Shown here piece after piece: positions 1-5,310 of a DNA stretch of 7,383 nt. Location: the NCBI GenBank assembly GCA_030630095.1, contig DAOVNW010000046.1:1-7383 (forward strand), written 5' to 3'. The notes under the pieces were generated by a model. It was not told the DNA's origin. It was given only the letters and a program-made list of their open reading frames with translations, and did not search any database. Made by a program: the position numbers and the translations under genes. The stretch comes from Candidatus Omnitrophota bacterium (GTDB lineage: Bacteria; Omnitrophota; Gorgyraeia; JAGLLT01). Each line of letters begins with the position of its first letter. Position 1 is the stretch's first letter.

Positions 1-11
1 AAGTTAAGACT

Positions 12-35
12 TGACCCCTTATATGACCCCTTATA
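12..35. repeat. Exact tandem repeat, 2 x 12 bp (TGACCCCTTATA)
   Basis: Two perfect, directly adjacent copies of TGACCCCTTATA lie at 12-23 and 24-35. Just before them, AGTTAAGACTTGACCC (2-17) resembles AGTTAAGAATGACCC at 1993-2007 in the other gene-free stretch, so this may be part of a dispersed intergenic repeat. The repeat also brings a TTGACC (11-16) and a TATACT (32-37) into a promoter-like arrangement, but the 15-bp spacing is short. Confidence 0.7.
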
Positions 36-78
36 CTTATTAAAAAATACCTTGCGCGAGAGCGGTTTTCGTGATAAA

Positions 79-107
79 TTAAGCGCTTCCACACCGCAAC
101 TTATAAT
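79..107 (+). promoter_or_regulatory. Weak promoter candidate for the pseudopilin genes
   Basis: A perfect -10 hexamer TATAAT sits at 102-107, with a poor -35 (TTAAGC, 79-84) at 17-bp spacing. Transcription would begin near 114, leaving a leader of about 12 bases that just includes the Shine-Dalgarno AAGG at 117-120. The perfect -10 is suggestive but the region is AT-rich, so a chance match is quite possible. Confidence 0.25.
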
Positions 108-125
108 AATCAAAATAAGGTAAAG

Positions 126-617
126 ATGAGTAAGAAAGGTAAATTAAAAGCATTTACATTGATTGAGCTTTTGGTTGTTCTGCTTATTGCCGGTGTAATA
201 ACGGCAATAGCTGTTCCTTACTGTTGGGGCGGGTATTCAAGCGCGGAGGTTAAAACAAGCAGTAGGACCATTGCTTCGACTTTGCGGCGGGCAAAGGTTA
301 GCGCTGAGGCTCAGGGCAAGCGGTACCGTGTTGACTTTACCCCTTCAGGCAACTGTCTTGATATGGATATCTATACGGATTTAAGCAGTTCGACTCCCAC
401 CAAAGTAGGTAAGACGGAAAAAATAAAGTTAAGTTCCGCGTTTGTAATTACCACTACCTTTACCGATGCTAAGGCCATTTTTACCTCTCACGGCACTTCT
501 AATGGGGGCACCGTTGAGATAAAAAATTTAAAAAAGGGTAAAAGTATTAAAATAACTGTTCTTTCAAATACCGCCAGAATAAAGGTTAAGGATTACGAAG
601 AGTACGAGGAAGATTAG
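126..617 (+). CDS. GspH/FimT-like minor pseudopilin
   Basis: A 163-residue minor pseudopilin, expected to enter the inner membrane and be cut and N-methylated by prepilin peptidase before joining the tip or priming complex of a pilus or pseudopilus. The leader is nine residues, basic (MSKKGKLKA), followed by FTLIE with Glu at +5, a hydrophobic helix and Pro at +22 as in classical type IV pilins. After the helix, the TLRRAKVSAEAQGKRYRVDF stretch (about residues 48-67) and a beta-rich C-terminal half fit the GspH/FimT family in type and length. The C-terminus is very acidic (DYEEYEED). An AAGG ribosome site at 117-120 lies five bases before the ATG. Unusually, the residue before the cleavage point is Ala rather than the near-invariant Gly. 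First of three pseudopilin genes in GspH-I-J order. The family is fairly sure; T2SS versus T4P membership is not resolved. Confidence 0.88.
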   Translation: MSKKGKLKAFTLIELLVVLLIAGVITAIAVPYCWGGYSSAEVKTSSRTIASTLRRAKVSAEAQGKRYRVDFTPSGNCLDMDIYTDLSSSTPTKVGKTEKIKLSSAFVITTTFTDAKAIFTSHGTSNGGTVEIKNLKKGKSIKITVLSNTARIKVKDYEEYEED

Positions 618-636
618 CATACCGGCTTCGAGTAGT

Positions 637-667
637 TTGTATCAGGGAAAACTTCATTTGATATAAT
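637..667 (+). promoter_or_regulatory. Extended -10 promoter candidate between pseudopilin genes 1 and 2
   Basis: TGATATAAT at 659-667 is a perfect TATAAT (662-667) preceded by the TGn extension, an arrangement that can work without a good -35. The nearest -35-like sequence is TTGTAT (637-642) at a long 19-bp spacing. It lies in the 90-base gap between gene 1 and gene 2 and would start transcripts near 674, about 34 bases before the next start codon. Confidence 0.4.
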
Positions 668-693
668 AGCCTATTTATGGTAAAATATGTGGG

Positions 694-700
694 TAGGAGG
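694..700 (+). promoter_or_regulatory. Ribosome binding site that fixes the start of gene 2
   Basis: TAGGAGG is a near-perfect Shine-Dalgarno, seven bases upstream of the ATG at 708. The same frame has an earlier ATG at 687, but that would place the ribosome site inside the gene and add seven residues before the basic prepilin leader. Confidence 0.85.
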
Positions 701-707
701 AATACAA

Positions 708-1127
708 ATGAGAAAAAGTAAGGGTTTTACACTTTTAGAGATTGTGATTGCCCTGGCCATACTGGCGATAGGCATGGTAGGTATTTTGAGCCTCTTTCCG
801 GTGGGTTTTCAGGCCTCCCGCAGGGCAAGTATGCTGACTGAGGCCACCATTCATGCCCAGCAGGAGATAGAGAATTTTAAACTGGGGGGATATAGTTATC
901 TGGAGGCGACTTGGCCTAAAGCAGATGCTTCTAAAAATGGAGTAGCTTATAGTATTGATGGTGCGGCATCCGGAGGCTGGTCAGATCTTGGCAGTGATAT
1001 TAAAGGGCAGGTAACCGTTACAGAAATTAATCCTCCAGGCAATTTAAAGAGTGTTAGTTTAGTAATTCAATGGCAGGAGAAAGGTGTCTATAAAAGTGAG
1101 ACATTTATTACATATATTGCCGAATAA
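708..1127 (+). CDS. GspI/PilV-like minor pseudopilin
   Basis: A 139-residue minor pseudopilin starting at the ATG after a strong TAGGAGG; the upstream ATG at 687 is rejected. The leader is MRKSKG, cleaved before FTLLE with Glu at +5 and followed by a hydrophobic segment (AILAIGMVGILSLFPVG). The next stretch (SRRASMLTEATIHAQQEIEN) resembles the amphipathic helix after the membrane part in GspI/PilV proteins. The C-terminal LVIQWQEKG...ETFITYIAE strand pair is also typical of this family, where a V-x-W motif precedes a TxIA ending. Length suits GspI (about 120-140). It lies 90 bases downstream of the GspH-like gene and its 3' end overlaps the next gene, which suggests translational coupling. 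In T2SS, GspI nucleates the GspI-J-K tip complex; that role here is by analogy. Confidence 0.87.
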   Translation: MRKSKGFTLLEIVIALAILAIGMVGILSLFPVGFQASRRASMLTEATIHAQQEIENFKLGGYSYLEATWPKADASKNGVAYSIDGAASGGWSDLGSDIKGQVTVTEINPPGNLKSVSLVIQWQEKGVYKSETFITYIAE

Positions 1128-1719
1128 GAAAGGCTTTACCTTAATCGAAGTTTTGATAGCCAGCGTCATTCTGGTGATAGTGATGGGAAGTATGACTATG
1201 GTTTTTATCGAAGCCAACCGCGCGTGGACCCAGACTGAGGCCAAACTGCAGGTTTATCAAAATGCCAGGGAGGCTCTCAGCCGTATGACAAGAGAGCTGG
1301 CTTGCGCCTATAAGAGCTCCTCTGCCGCCAGCACCCTGCAGAAGTTTAAATGGAATGGTGGATTGGAACAGCTTTCTTTTACCGCCGCCTTTAATATTAA
1401 CTATAGTACCAATGAGTACGATTTGACCAAGCTGGGCTACTGGCTTGACGGTACGACGCTCAAAAGATATAAAAAAGATTATGGCGGCGGCGCCACAGGA
1501 ACGTGGAGCCCGATAGCGGAAAATATTAAAACCTTAACTTTCAGATATTACGATCATAAATTAGTACCTTCTCCCGGCTGGGTTACTGCTTGGGATCCTG
1601 ATGATCCTACAAATCGAGATTACCTGCCCAAGGCGGTTGAGATTACCATAATTGCCCAGGACAAACAGGGAAGGCTTACCAAGACTTTCGTAAATACAGT
1701 TTATATACCGACGCATTAA
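1084..1719 (+). CDS. GspJ/PilW-like minor pseudopilin
   Basis: A 211-residue (or slightly shorter) pseudopilin. The class III site is NKKG followed by FTLIE (Glu at +5), then a hydrophobic helix and an amphipathic continuation (EANRAWTQTEAKLQVYQNAR, then EALSRMTREL) characteristic of GspJ/PilW. The beta-rich C-terminal domain ends with a PKAVEITIIAQD strand and a TFVNTVYIP tail, again typical. The start is uncertain because no ATG exists before the leader. GTG at 1084 has AGGAG only four bases upstream (1075-1079) and gives a 17-residue leader. GTG at 1096 has AAGGTG at a better distance and gives a 13-residue leader. TTG at 1117 gives the short leader MPNKKG but has no ribosome site. All starts lie inside the end of gene 2 (overlap up to 44 bases), so translation is probably coupled to it. 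No GspK gene follows; a 386-base gene-free region does. Confidence 0.85.
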   Translation: MSIKVRHLLHILPNKKGFTLIEVLIASVILVIVMGSMTMVFIEANRAWTQTEAKLQVYQNAREALSRMTRELACAYKSSSAASTLQKFKWNGGLEQLSFTAAFNINYSTNEYDLTKLGYWLDGTTLKRYKKDYGGGATGTWSPIAENIKTLTFRYYDHKLVPSPGWVTAWDPDDPTNRDYLPKAVEITIIAQDKQGRLTKTFVNTVYIPTH

Positions 1720-1773
1720 TTTAATCTTCCTATTAGCGTGAAAGAAAACCCCGAAGCCGCTCTTCCTTAGTTT

Positions 1774-1805
1774 AAGCACCACGGTAAAAAAATTGGTTCT
1801 TTTTT
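1774..1805 (+). terminator. Weak intrinsic terminator candidate after the pseudopilin genes
   Basis: AAGCACCA (1774-1781) can pair with TGGTTCTT (1794-1801) through one internal mismatch, with a 12-base A-rich loop, and runs into a short T tract to 1805. The stem is short and AT-rich. A competing hairpin, GGTTCTTT (1795-1802) with AAAGAACC (1820-1827), overlaps it but has no T tract after it. The location, about 55 bases past the stop of gene 3 and before a new promoter, is sensible. Confidence 0.25.
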
Positions 1806-1828
1806 GTTTAAGTTGGACGAAAGAACCT

Positions 1829-1927
1829 GATTACAGCGATACCCTTACGGGCACAAGTTAAAAAACCGATTACACCGATATAGTAGTAGAAGTTAATCTC
1901 TGCAATCTTTTAATAATCTATGTAATC
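1829..1927. repeat. Four degenerate GATTACA-type units, two per orientation
   Basis: On the + strand GATTACAGCGATA (1829-1841) and GATTACACCGATA (1868-1880) match at 12 of 13 positions, 39 bp apart. On the complementary strand are two further related units: TAATCTCTGCAATC (1894-1907) and TAATCTATGTAATC (1914-1927) match each other at 12 of 14, 20 bp apart, and their reverse complements begin GATTGCA and GATTACA. The set could fold as two nested stems. It is non-coding and looks like a degenerate intergenic repeat; no function is visible. Confidence 0.55.
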
Positions 1928-1928
1928 A

Positions 1929-2008
1929 TGGGGTATTCTTAATTTATTCTAATAACTTACAAATTATTAAGTTATTGAAACCTATTCAACTTAGTTAAGA
2001 ATGACCCA
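1929..2008. repeat. 80-bp nested inverted-repeat element
   Basis: The ends TGGGGTATTCTTAA (1929-1942) and TTAAGAATGACCCA (1995-2008) are inverted repeats matching at 12 of 14 positions. Inside is a perfect 9-bp inverted repeat, AATAACTTA (1951-1959) and TAAGTTATT (1968-1976), with an 8-base loop. The right end resembles bases 2-17 at the start of the window (AGTTAAGA then TGACCC), so it may be one copy of a small non-autonomous repeat. It lies directly upstream of the A/T-rich stretch before the pilM promoter, so the inner palindrome could instead be a regulator site. I see no reading frame in it. Confidence 0.5.
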
Positions 2009-2056
2009 AAAAATTAATTAAAAGTTGTTGATTAAATCTAAAAGGTGTTATATACT
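2008..2056 (+). promoter_or_regulatory. Sigma70-type promoter of the pilM operon
   Basis: TTGATT (2028-2033) and TATACT (2051-2056) are spaced by exactly 17 bp. An A/T-rich tract at 2008-2024, containing the palindrome TTAATTAA, sits where an UP element would. Transcription would begin near 2063, leaving a leader of about 43 bases before the ATG at 2106. This is the only good promoter-like match in the gene-free region and it faces the downstream genes. Confidence 0.5.
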
Positions 2057-2105
2057 ATTACGGCAGGATTTGACTGATTTGAACTTTTAATAAACTGGTA
2101 CTTTT

Positions 2106-3761
2106 ATGGCAACGACAAAAAATTTAATCGGATTAGATATAGGCAGCAGCTCTGTCAAGCTTGTTAAATTTAAAAAAGTAAGAAATAAGATTCAGCTGGA
2201 AAAAGCCAGGGTCGTAGAACTGAAAGACGTGAAGTTTATTCCCGCGGCCATAATCGCTTTATTGAAAAGCGAAAAAATCCACTCCTGCCAGGCAGCCGTT
2301 TCTGTTTCCGGCCAATCAGTTTTTACCCGTTACGTTAAACTGCCAAAAATTTCCCAGAAAAAAATAGAGCAGGTAGTAAAATATGAAGCTCAACAGCAAA
2401 TTCCTTTTCCCATAGACAAGGTTATCTGGGATTATCAATTATTCGAAAACTCAAAGTCTCCTCGGTTGGAGGTTTTTCTCTCCGCCGTAAAGAAAGATAT
2501 TATTGATAATATATACCGCCGGGTTTCTCAGGCTAAGGGTGTAGATATTGTTTCTATGCAGGCGGCTCCTATTGCCCTTTATAACATACTCAAGTTTAAC
2601 GGTGAAGTTAAAAGCAACGTGATTATTCTTGATTTTGGGGCGAAGATAACCAGCGTTATCATTGCTAAAGACAAGCAGATATGGATTAGAAGTATCCCCA
2701 TAGGCGGTGATGATTTAACAAAAGCCATAAGTAAGCAGATGAAGACAGGCCTTGAACAGGCAGAGGCCATGAAGAGAAAAGAAGGCATTATCCTTGCCGG
2801 AGCTGCGGGGGATGAAGAGTTGACCCCGAGGTCTGATCTTATTTCCAAGGCTATCAGCCCCGTACTTACAGATCTGTTAGCGGAAATCATGCGCTCTATC
2901 AGTTATTACAAATCTCAGTTTGATAAAACGGCCGCTTTTCAAGAGGTTCTTCTAACAGGGGGCGCTTCAAAGATTATGTGCGTCGAGAGGTTTTTTGAGC
3001 AAAGCTTAAAAATCAAGACCCGAAAAGTCAATCTCCTAAAAAGCTTTATTGTTAACAAATACATGAAGGCAAACCTTGATGCTATAGAAGATAGGCTGGG
3101 AGTGGCCCTGGGCCTGGGGCTCTCAGCCGTCCAGACACCTTCCATAGAGATTAACCTGATATCCAAAGAACAAAGAAAGCTGAAGGAGTTCGGCAAGAAA
3201 GAGCTTTATGTAATTGCTTCTGAGATTGTGCTTTTGGGTATTTTTCTGATGTTGTCTTTTTTCTGCTCTCAGTCGAAAGAGCTAAGCCGGAAAAACCTGC
3301 TGACCATAACCGGTGAGATGGATAAGTACCGCGGAAATCAGTGTTCTATTCGCGAGCTTCAGGAGCAAAACAAAGGCGTTGAGGCAAAGCTGGATTTTCT
3401 CGGCGGCCTTATTCGCCAGAAGAGATTCTGGCTTGACGTAATGTCCGAAGTAAACGCTATTGTGCCTAAAGAAGCCTGGTTGACAAAGTTAGCCGCTGAT
3501 CCGGACTTGGAAACTATAATTATTGAAGGAAAAACAACGGGGCCGTTTGATACCGTTAAAAATATAAAAGAAAGTTTGCTAAGGTTAGATTATTTTTCTG
3601 AGGTAGAAACACTCAGGGCGGACCGTCCTTCTCCTCAAGAGGAGGAAGAGATAGATGAGTACAATATTATATTTACATTGAAGTTAAAGTTGAAGAAAAA
3701 AACTCCGGTTTATTATGTTAGAAAGAAAGAAAACCCGGTTGAAAGGCATATAGTAAAATGA
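2106..3761 (+). CDS. pilM: PilM-PilN fusion protein (GspL-like architecture)
   Basis: A 551-residue inner-membrane platform protein. Residues 1 to about 345 form a PilM-type actin-like (FtsA/MreB superfamily) ATPase domain: phosphate-1 loop DIGSSSVKLV (11-20), VKYEAQQQIPFP (91-102), phosphate-2 strand ILDFGAKITS (174-183) and the TGGAS loop (284-288). It continues into IEINLIS (347-353), matching the INLLP-type peptide at the N-terminus of free PilN, which docks on PilM. Then come a transmembrane helix (about 367-388), a coiled-coil-like stretch (390-435) and a PilN-type periplasmic domain (about 436-530: FWLDVMSEVNAIVPKEAWLT, EGKTTG, YFSEVETLR). The length equals PilM (about 350) plus PilN (about 190). 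T2SS GspL has the same order but a smaller, degenerate cytoplasmic part, so this is a PilM-N fusion keeping a complete nucleotide-binding domain. It would link the cytoplasmic ATPase to the periplasmic PilO/P proteins. No clear Shine-Dalgarno precedes the ATG. The stop overlaps the next start (ATGA). Confidence 0.9.
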   Translation: MATTKNLIGLDIGSSSVKLVKFKKVRNKIQLEKARVVELKDVKFIPAAIIALLKSEKIHSCQAAVSVSGQSVFTRYVKLPKISQKKIEQVVKYEAQQQIPFPIDKVIWDYQLFENSKSPRLEVFLSAVKKDIIDNIYRRVSQAKGVDIVSMQAAPIALYNILKFNGEVKSNVIILDFGAKITSVIIAKDKQIWIRSIPIGGDDLTKAISKQMKTGLEQAEAMKRKEGIILAGAAGDEELTPRSDLISKAISPVLTDLLAEIMRSISYYKSQFDKTAAFQEVLLTGGASKIMCVERFFEQSLKIKTRKVNLLKSFIVNKYMKANLDAIEDRLGVALGLGLSAVQTPSIEINLISKEQRKLKEFGKKELYVIASEIVLLGIFLMLSFFCSQSKELSRKNLLTITGEMDKYRGNQCSIRELQEQNKGVEAKLDFLGGLIRQKRFWLDVMSEVNAIVPKEAWLTKLAADPDLETIIIEGKTTGPFDTVKNIKESLLRLDYFSEVETLRADRPSPQEEEEIDEYNIIFTLKLKLKKKTPVYYVRKKENPVERHIVK

Positions 3762-4540
3762 ATTTCTATATGAAACTGCTAAAAAAGAATTTGTTCGCCT
3801 TTATTTTTATGGGTTTACTCATTATAGGTATTGTTATTTCTGCCGGTTTTTTTACGGCGCTTCTAAACGGTAAGAGAAGTGTTGAAAGCAAGATTAAGAA
3901 GGAGTTGACTTTTCTGGAGAACTTTACGATGGTAAAGAAAAATGCTCCTACTCTTGAGTGGATTGGCTACCTGACGAAAAAAGATGAGGCGCTTGTTGAA
4001 ATATATAACGGCCTTATGGAAAAAAATGATGGGCAGGCTGTAAAGATGCCCATAGAAGTAATGGAGTCCCTAAAGTTTAAAGAAAAGATATTTGAAGTTC
4101 AAAAAAATCTTAGAAAAAAGGCCCGCGGCAAGCAGTTGGAGTTTAAGGATGAGGCTGTATTCTTAGGGTTTAAAGAGTATGAAACCAAGATTCCGCGCGA
4201 TAAAGAGGTTCCAAACCTGACTAAACAGCTGGAGATCATAGAAGAGTTGATATCATTGATGTTTGAAAGCGGAATTGAAACCATTGAAGACATTGAACTT
4301 CTCAAGCTTAATGATGGAGCCATTAAGGAAAAGAAGGGTGAATTTAAGTACCGGGTTTTTCCTGTAAGGTTGGAGATCACCTCAAACATTAAAAATCTGG
4401 CCGGGTTCCTCTTCAGGCTGTCTGAGTCGGACTTTATCTTTATACCGGAGGAGCTGAAAATAGACTCTATGCCGGACTCAAAAGAAAGGGTTAAGGGTAA
4501 TTTTATTATTGCCGCTATTATTTTTTTGACAGACAATTAA
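3758..4540 (+). CDS. PilO/GspM-like inner-membrane platform protein
   Basis: A 260-residue bitopic protein with a short basic cytoplasmic end (KLLKKN), one transmembrane helix (about 12-35), a charged helical stretch (38-125) and a C-terminal alpha/beta domain. The C-terminal part, VRLEITSNIKNLAGFLFRLS (203-222) followed by FIFIPEELKIDS, matches the beta-alpha-beta of PilO-type ferredoxin-like domains, in which the LxxFLxxLE helix is characteristic. Its place directly after PilN and before a PilP-like gene is the standard pilM-N-O-P order. It starts in an ATGA overlap with the PilM-N gene, indicating translational coupling. PilO would dimerise with the PilN part in the periplasm to align the machine. 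The middle, including LEWIGYLTKKDEALVEIYNG (66-85), is longer than in most PilO proteins and recalls the PilO-like Amuc_1100 proteins of Verrucomicrobia, but I cannot verify this. Assignment rests on fold pattern and context more than strong motifs. Confidence 0.7.
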   Translation: MNFYMKLLKKNLFAFIFMGLLIIGIVISAGFFTALLNGKRSVESKIKKELTFLENFTMVKKNAPTLEWIGYLTKKDEALVEIYNGLMEKNDGQAVKMPIEVMESLKFKEKIFEVQKNLRKKARGKQLEFKDEAVFLGFKEYETKIPRDKEVPNLTKQLEIIEELISLMFESGIETIEDIELLKLNDGAIKEKKGEFKYRVFPVRLEITSNIKNLAGFLFRLSESDFIFIPEELKIDSMPDSKERVKGNFIIAAIIFLTDN

Positions 4541-4552
4541 CCAATAGAGCGA

Positions 4553-5254
4553 ATGAAAAAGAATTTTATTGTAACTTATATGGAAAAAATTGTTTTTTTC
4601 CTGCTTTTTATCGCGGCCGCGGCGTTATTCGGAGGCTATCAAAGAGGACTTTATCTAAAGGGTATTGACGTTCAAAAGGAGCTTGCGAACTGCAAATTTA
4701 TATCGCCGCCTTCAAGCATAGAGGGCATAGACGCGTATAAAGAAACTATCGTAGAGCTGAGCAAGGCTGCTTCTTTCTCAGAGTATGAAGCTTATTTTGA
4801 GAGGCAGGCGTTTAGGAAGTTTTTCATTCCCCCGCCGATAGTGCCGCTCTTTAAGTATAAAGGCTGCAGTCCCGTTTACATGGATATAGTCTATAAAGGC
4901 TATATACAGTCATTAACCGGAGTGGTGGGACAGATTAAGGTTGATAAAAGAAATTACTTCGTGAAGGAGAAGGAGCGGATTGATGACTATATGGTGGTAA
5001 AGATCAGAAAAGACTACGCGATAGTTGAGGATGCCGCTGGTAAAGAGATCAGGCTGCCCCTCAGAGAAAGGATTTTAGGGGATGATTATCAGGCAGTTTT
5101 GTTTATAACCATGACCAAGGAGGTAGTTGACGTCAAAAGAGGGGATATTGTTGAAAATTTCAAAATACTTGACATTGCACCCACTTGTGTGGTATTATAC
5201 AATGAAAGTACTCACCAACGCTTGGTTATTAAGCTGGAGGCGGAAAAGCGGTAG
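4553..5254 (+). CDS. PilP/GspC-like periplasmic connector with two tandem beta modules
   Basis: A 233-residue bitopic protein 12 bases after the PilO-like gene. A transmembrane helix (about 11-29) is followed by a helical linker with a Pro-rich segment (FFIPPPIVPLF, 90-100) and two apparently related beta-rich modules. Module 1 (about 112-170) contains YFVKEKERIDDYMVVKIRKD and ends GKEIRLPL. Module 2 (about 179-228) contains VDVKRGDIVENFKILDIAPT and ends QRLVIKL. Both follow the pattern of GspC homology-region / PilP domains: a V-K-x-G-D strand, F/Y-x-(I/V)-x-x-I, a VVL strand, then a final x-(I/L)-x-L strand. In T2SS, the GspC domain binds the secretin N0 domain; here N0 is encoded by the next gene. 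Canonical GspC and PilP have one such domain. PilP is usually a lipoprotein, whereas the membrane helix here is GspC-like. Only a weak GAG precedes the ATG; coupling to pilO is likely. Context and pattern support the call; sequence similarity alone is weak. Confidence 0.65.
   Translation: MKKNFIVTYMEKIVFFLLFIAAAALFGGYQRGLYLKGIDVQKELANCKFISPPSSIEGIDAYKETIVELSKAASFSEYEAYFERQAFRKFFIPPPIVPLFKYKGCSPVYMDIVYKGYIQSLTGVVGQIKVDKRNYFVKEKERIDDYMVVKIRKDYAIVEDAAGKEIRLPLRERILGDDYQAVLFITMTKEVVDVKRGDIVENFKILDIAPTCVVLYNESTHQRLVIKLEAEKR
5169..5198 (+). promoter_or_regulatory. Near-consensus promoter inside the end of the PilP-like gene
   Basis: A perfect TTGACA (5169-5174) is followed, after 18 bp, by TATTAT (5193-5198, five of six to consensus), itself preceded by an extended -10 TGG (5190-5192). 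Transcription would begin near 5205 and give a leader of about 105 bases before the ATG at 5311. It could give the TPR-STN and secretin genes a transcript independent of the platform genes. It lies within coding sequence, so chance cannot be excluded. Confidence 0.45.
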
Positions 5255-5296
5255 ATTGGCGTTTGCAGTTTAATAAGTTGTTAGAAAAATATAAAA

Positions 5297-5302
5297 AAGG
5301 AG
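5297..5302 (+). promoter_or_regulatory. Ribosome binding site that fixes the start of the TPR-STN gene
   Basis: AAGGAG lies eight bases before the ATG at 5311. The frame is open further upstream to a TTG at 5263, but only the ATG start gives a ribosome site and a clean signal peptide. Confidence 0.85.
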
Positions 5303-5310
5303 TTTTTATA

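Larger units (their letters stand above)
1..123 (+). other. Possible 3' tail of an upstream reading frame
   Basis: The frame beginning at base 1 stays open for 40 codons and ends with TAA at 121-123, two bases before the start of the first pseudopilin gene. Such tight spacing would fit an operon. The tail reads ...LRESGFRDKLSASTPQ... followed by an Ile/Lys-rich end, and I do not recognise a family. Against it, 40 open codons can occur by chance, and the segment contains an exact 12-bp tandem repeat (12-35) and candidate promoter hexamers, which are more typical of intergenic DNA. I cannot decide between coding tail and non-coding leader. Confidence 0.2.

Noticed and set aside
11..37. Promoter made of TTGACC (11-16) and TATACT (32-37)
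   Set aside because: The 15-bp spacing is too short for a normal sigma70 promoter, and the hexamers fall largely within the 12-bp tandem repeat.
687..707. Earlier ATG of the GspI-like gene
   Set aside because: The strong TAGGAGG at 694-700 lies downstream of this ATG and is ideally placed for the ATG at 708, which also gives a standard short prepilin leader.
1795..1827. GGTTCTTT/AAAGAACC hairpin as an intrinsic terminator
   Set aside because: The 8-bp stem has a 17-base loop and no T tract follows on either strand, so it does not fit an intrinsic terminator; only the overlapping, weaker 1774-1805 structure has some T's.
1720..2105. Riboswitch, small gene or remnant of GspK in the gene-free stretch
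   Set aside because: No known riboswitch core was recognised, no frame has a start plus ribosome site with plausible protein sequence, and no pseudopilin-like remnant was found; repeats explain most of the structure.
4099..4536. Long open frame on the minus strand (145 codons) opposite the PilO-like gene
   Set aside because: It mirrors a well-supported + strand gene, its translation is low-complexity Ser/Leu-rich, and no ribosome site or domain is visible. The other minus-strand frames (for example 5883-6323, 6543-6863, 2579-2890) fail for the same reasons.
5263..5310. Upstream TTG start of the TPR-STN gene
   Set aside because: It has no ribosome site, would bury the signal peptide 16 residues in, and AAGGAG at 5297-5302 clearly points to the ATG at 5311.
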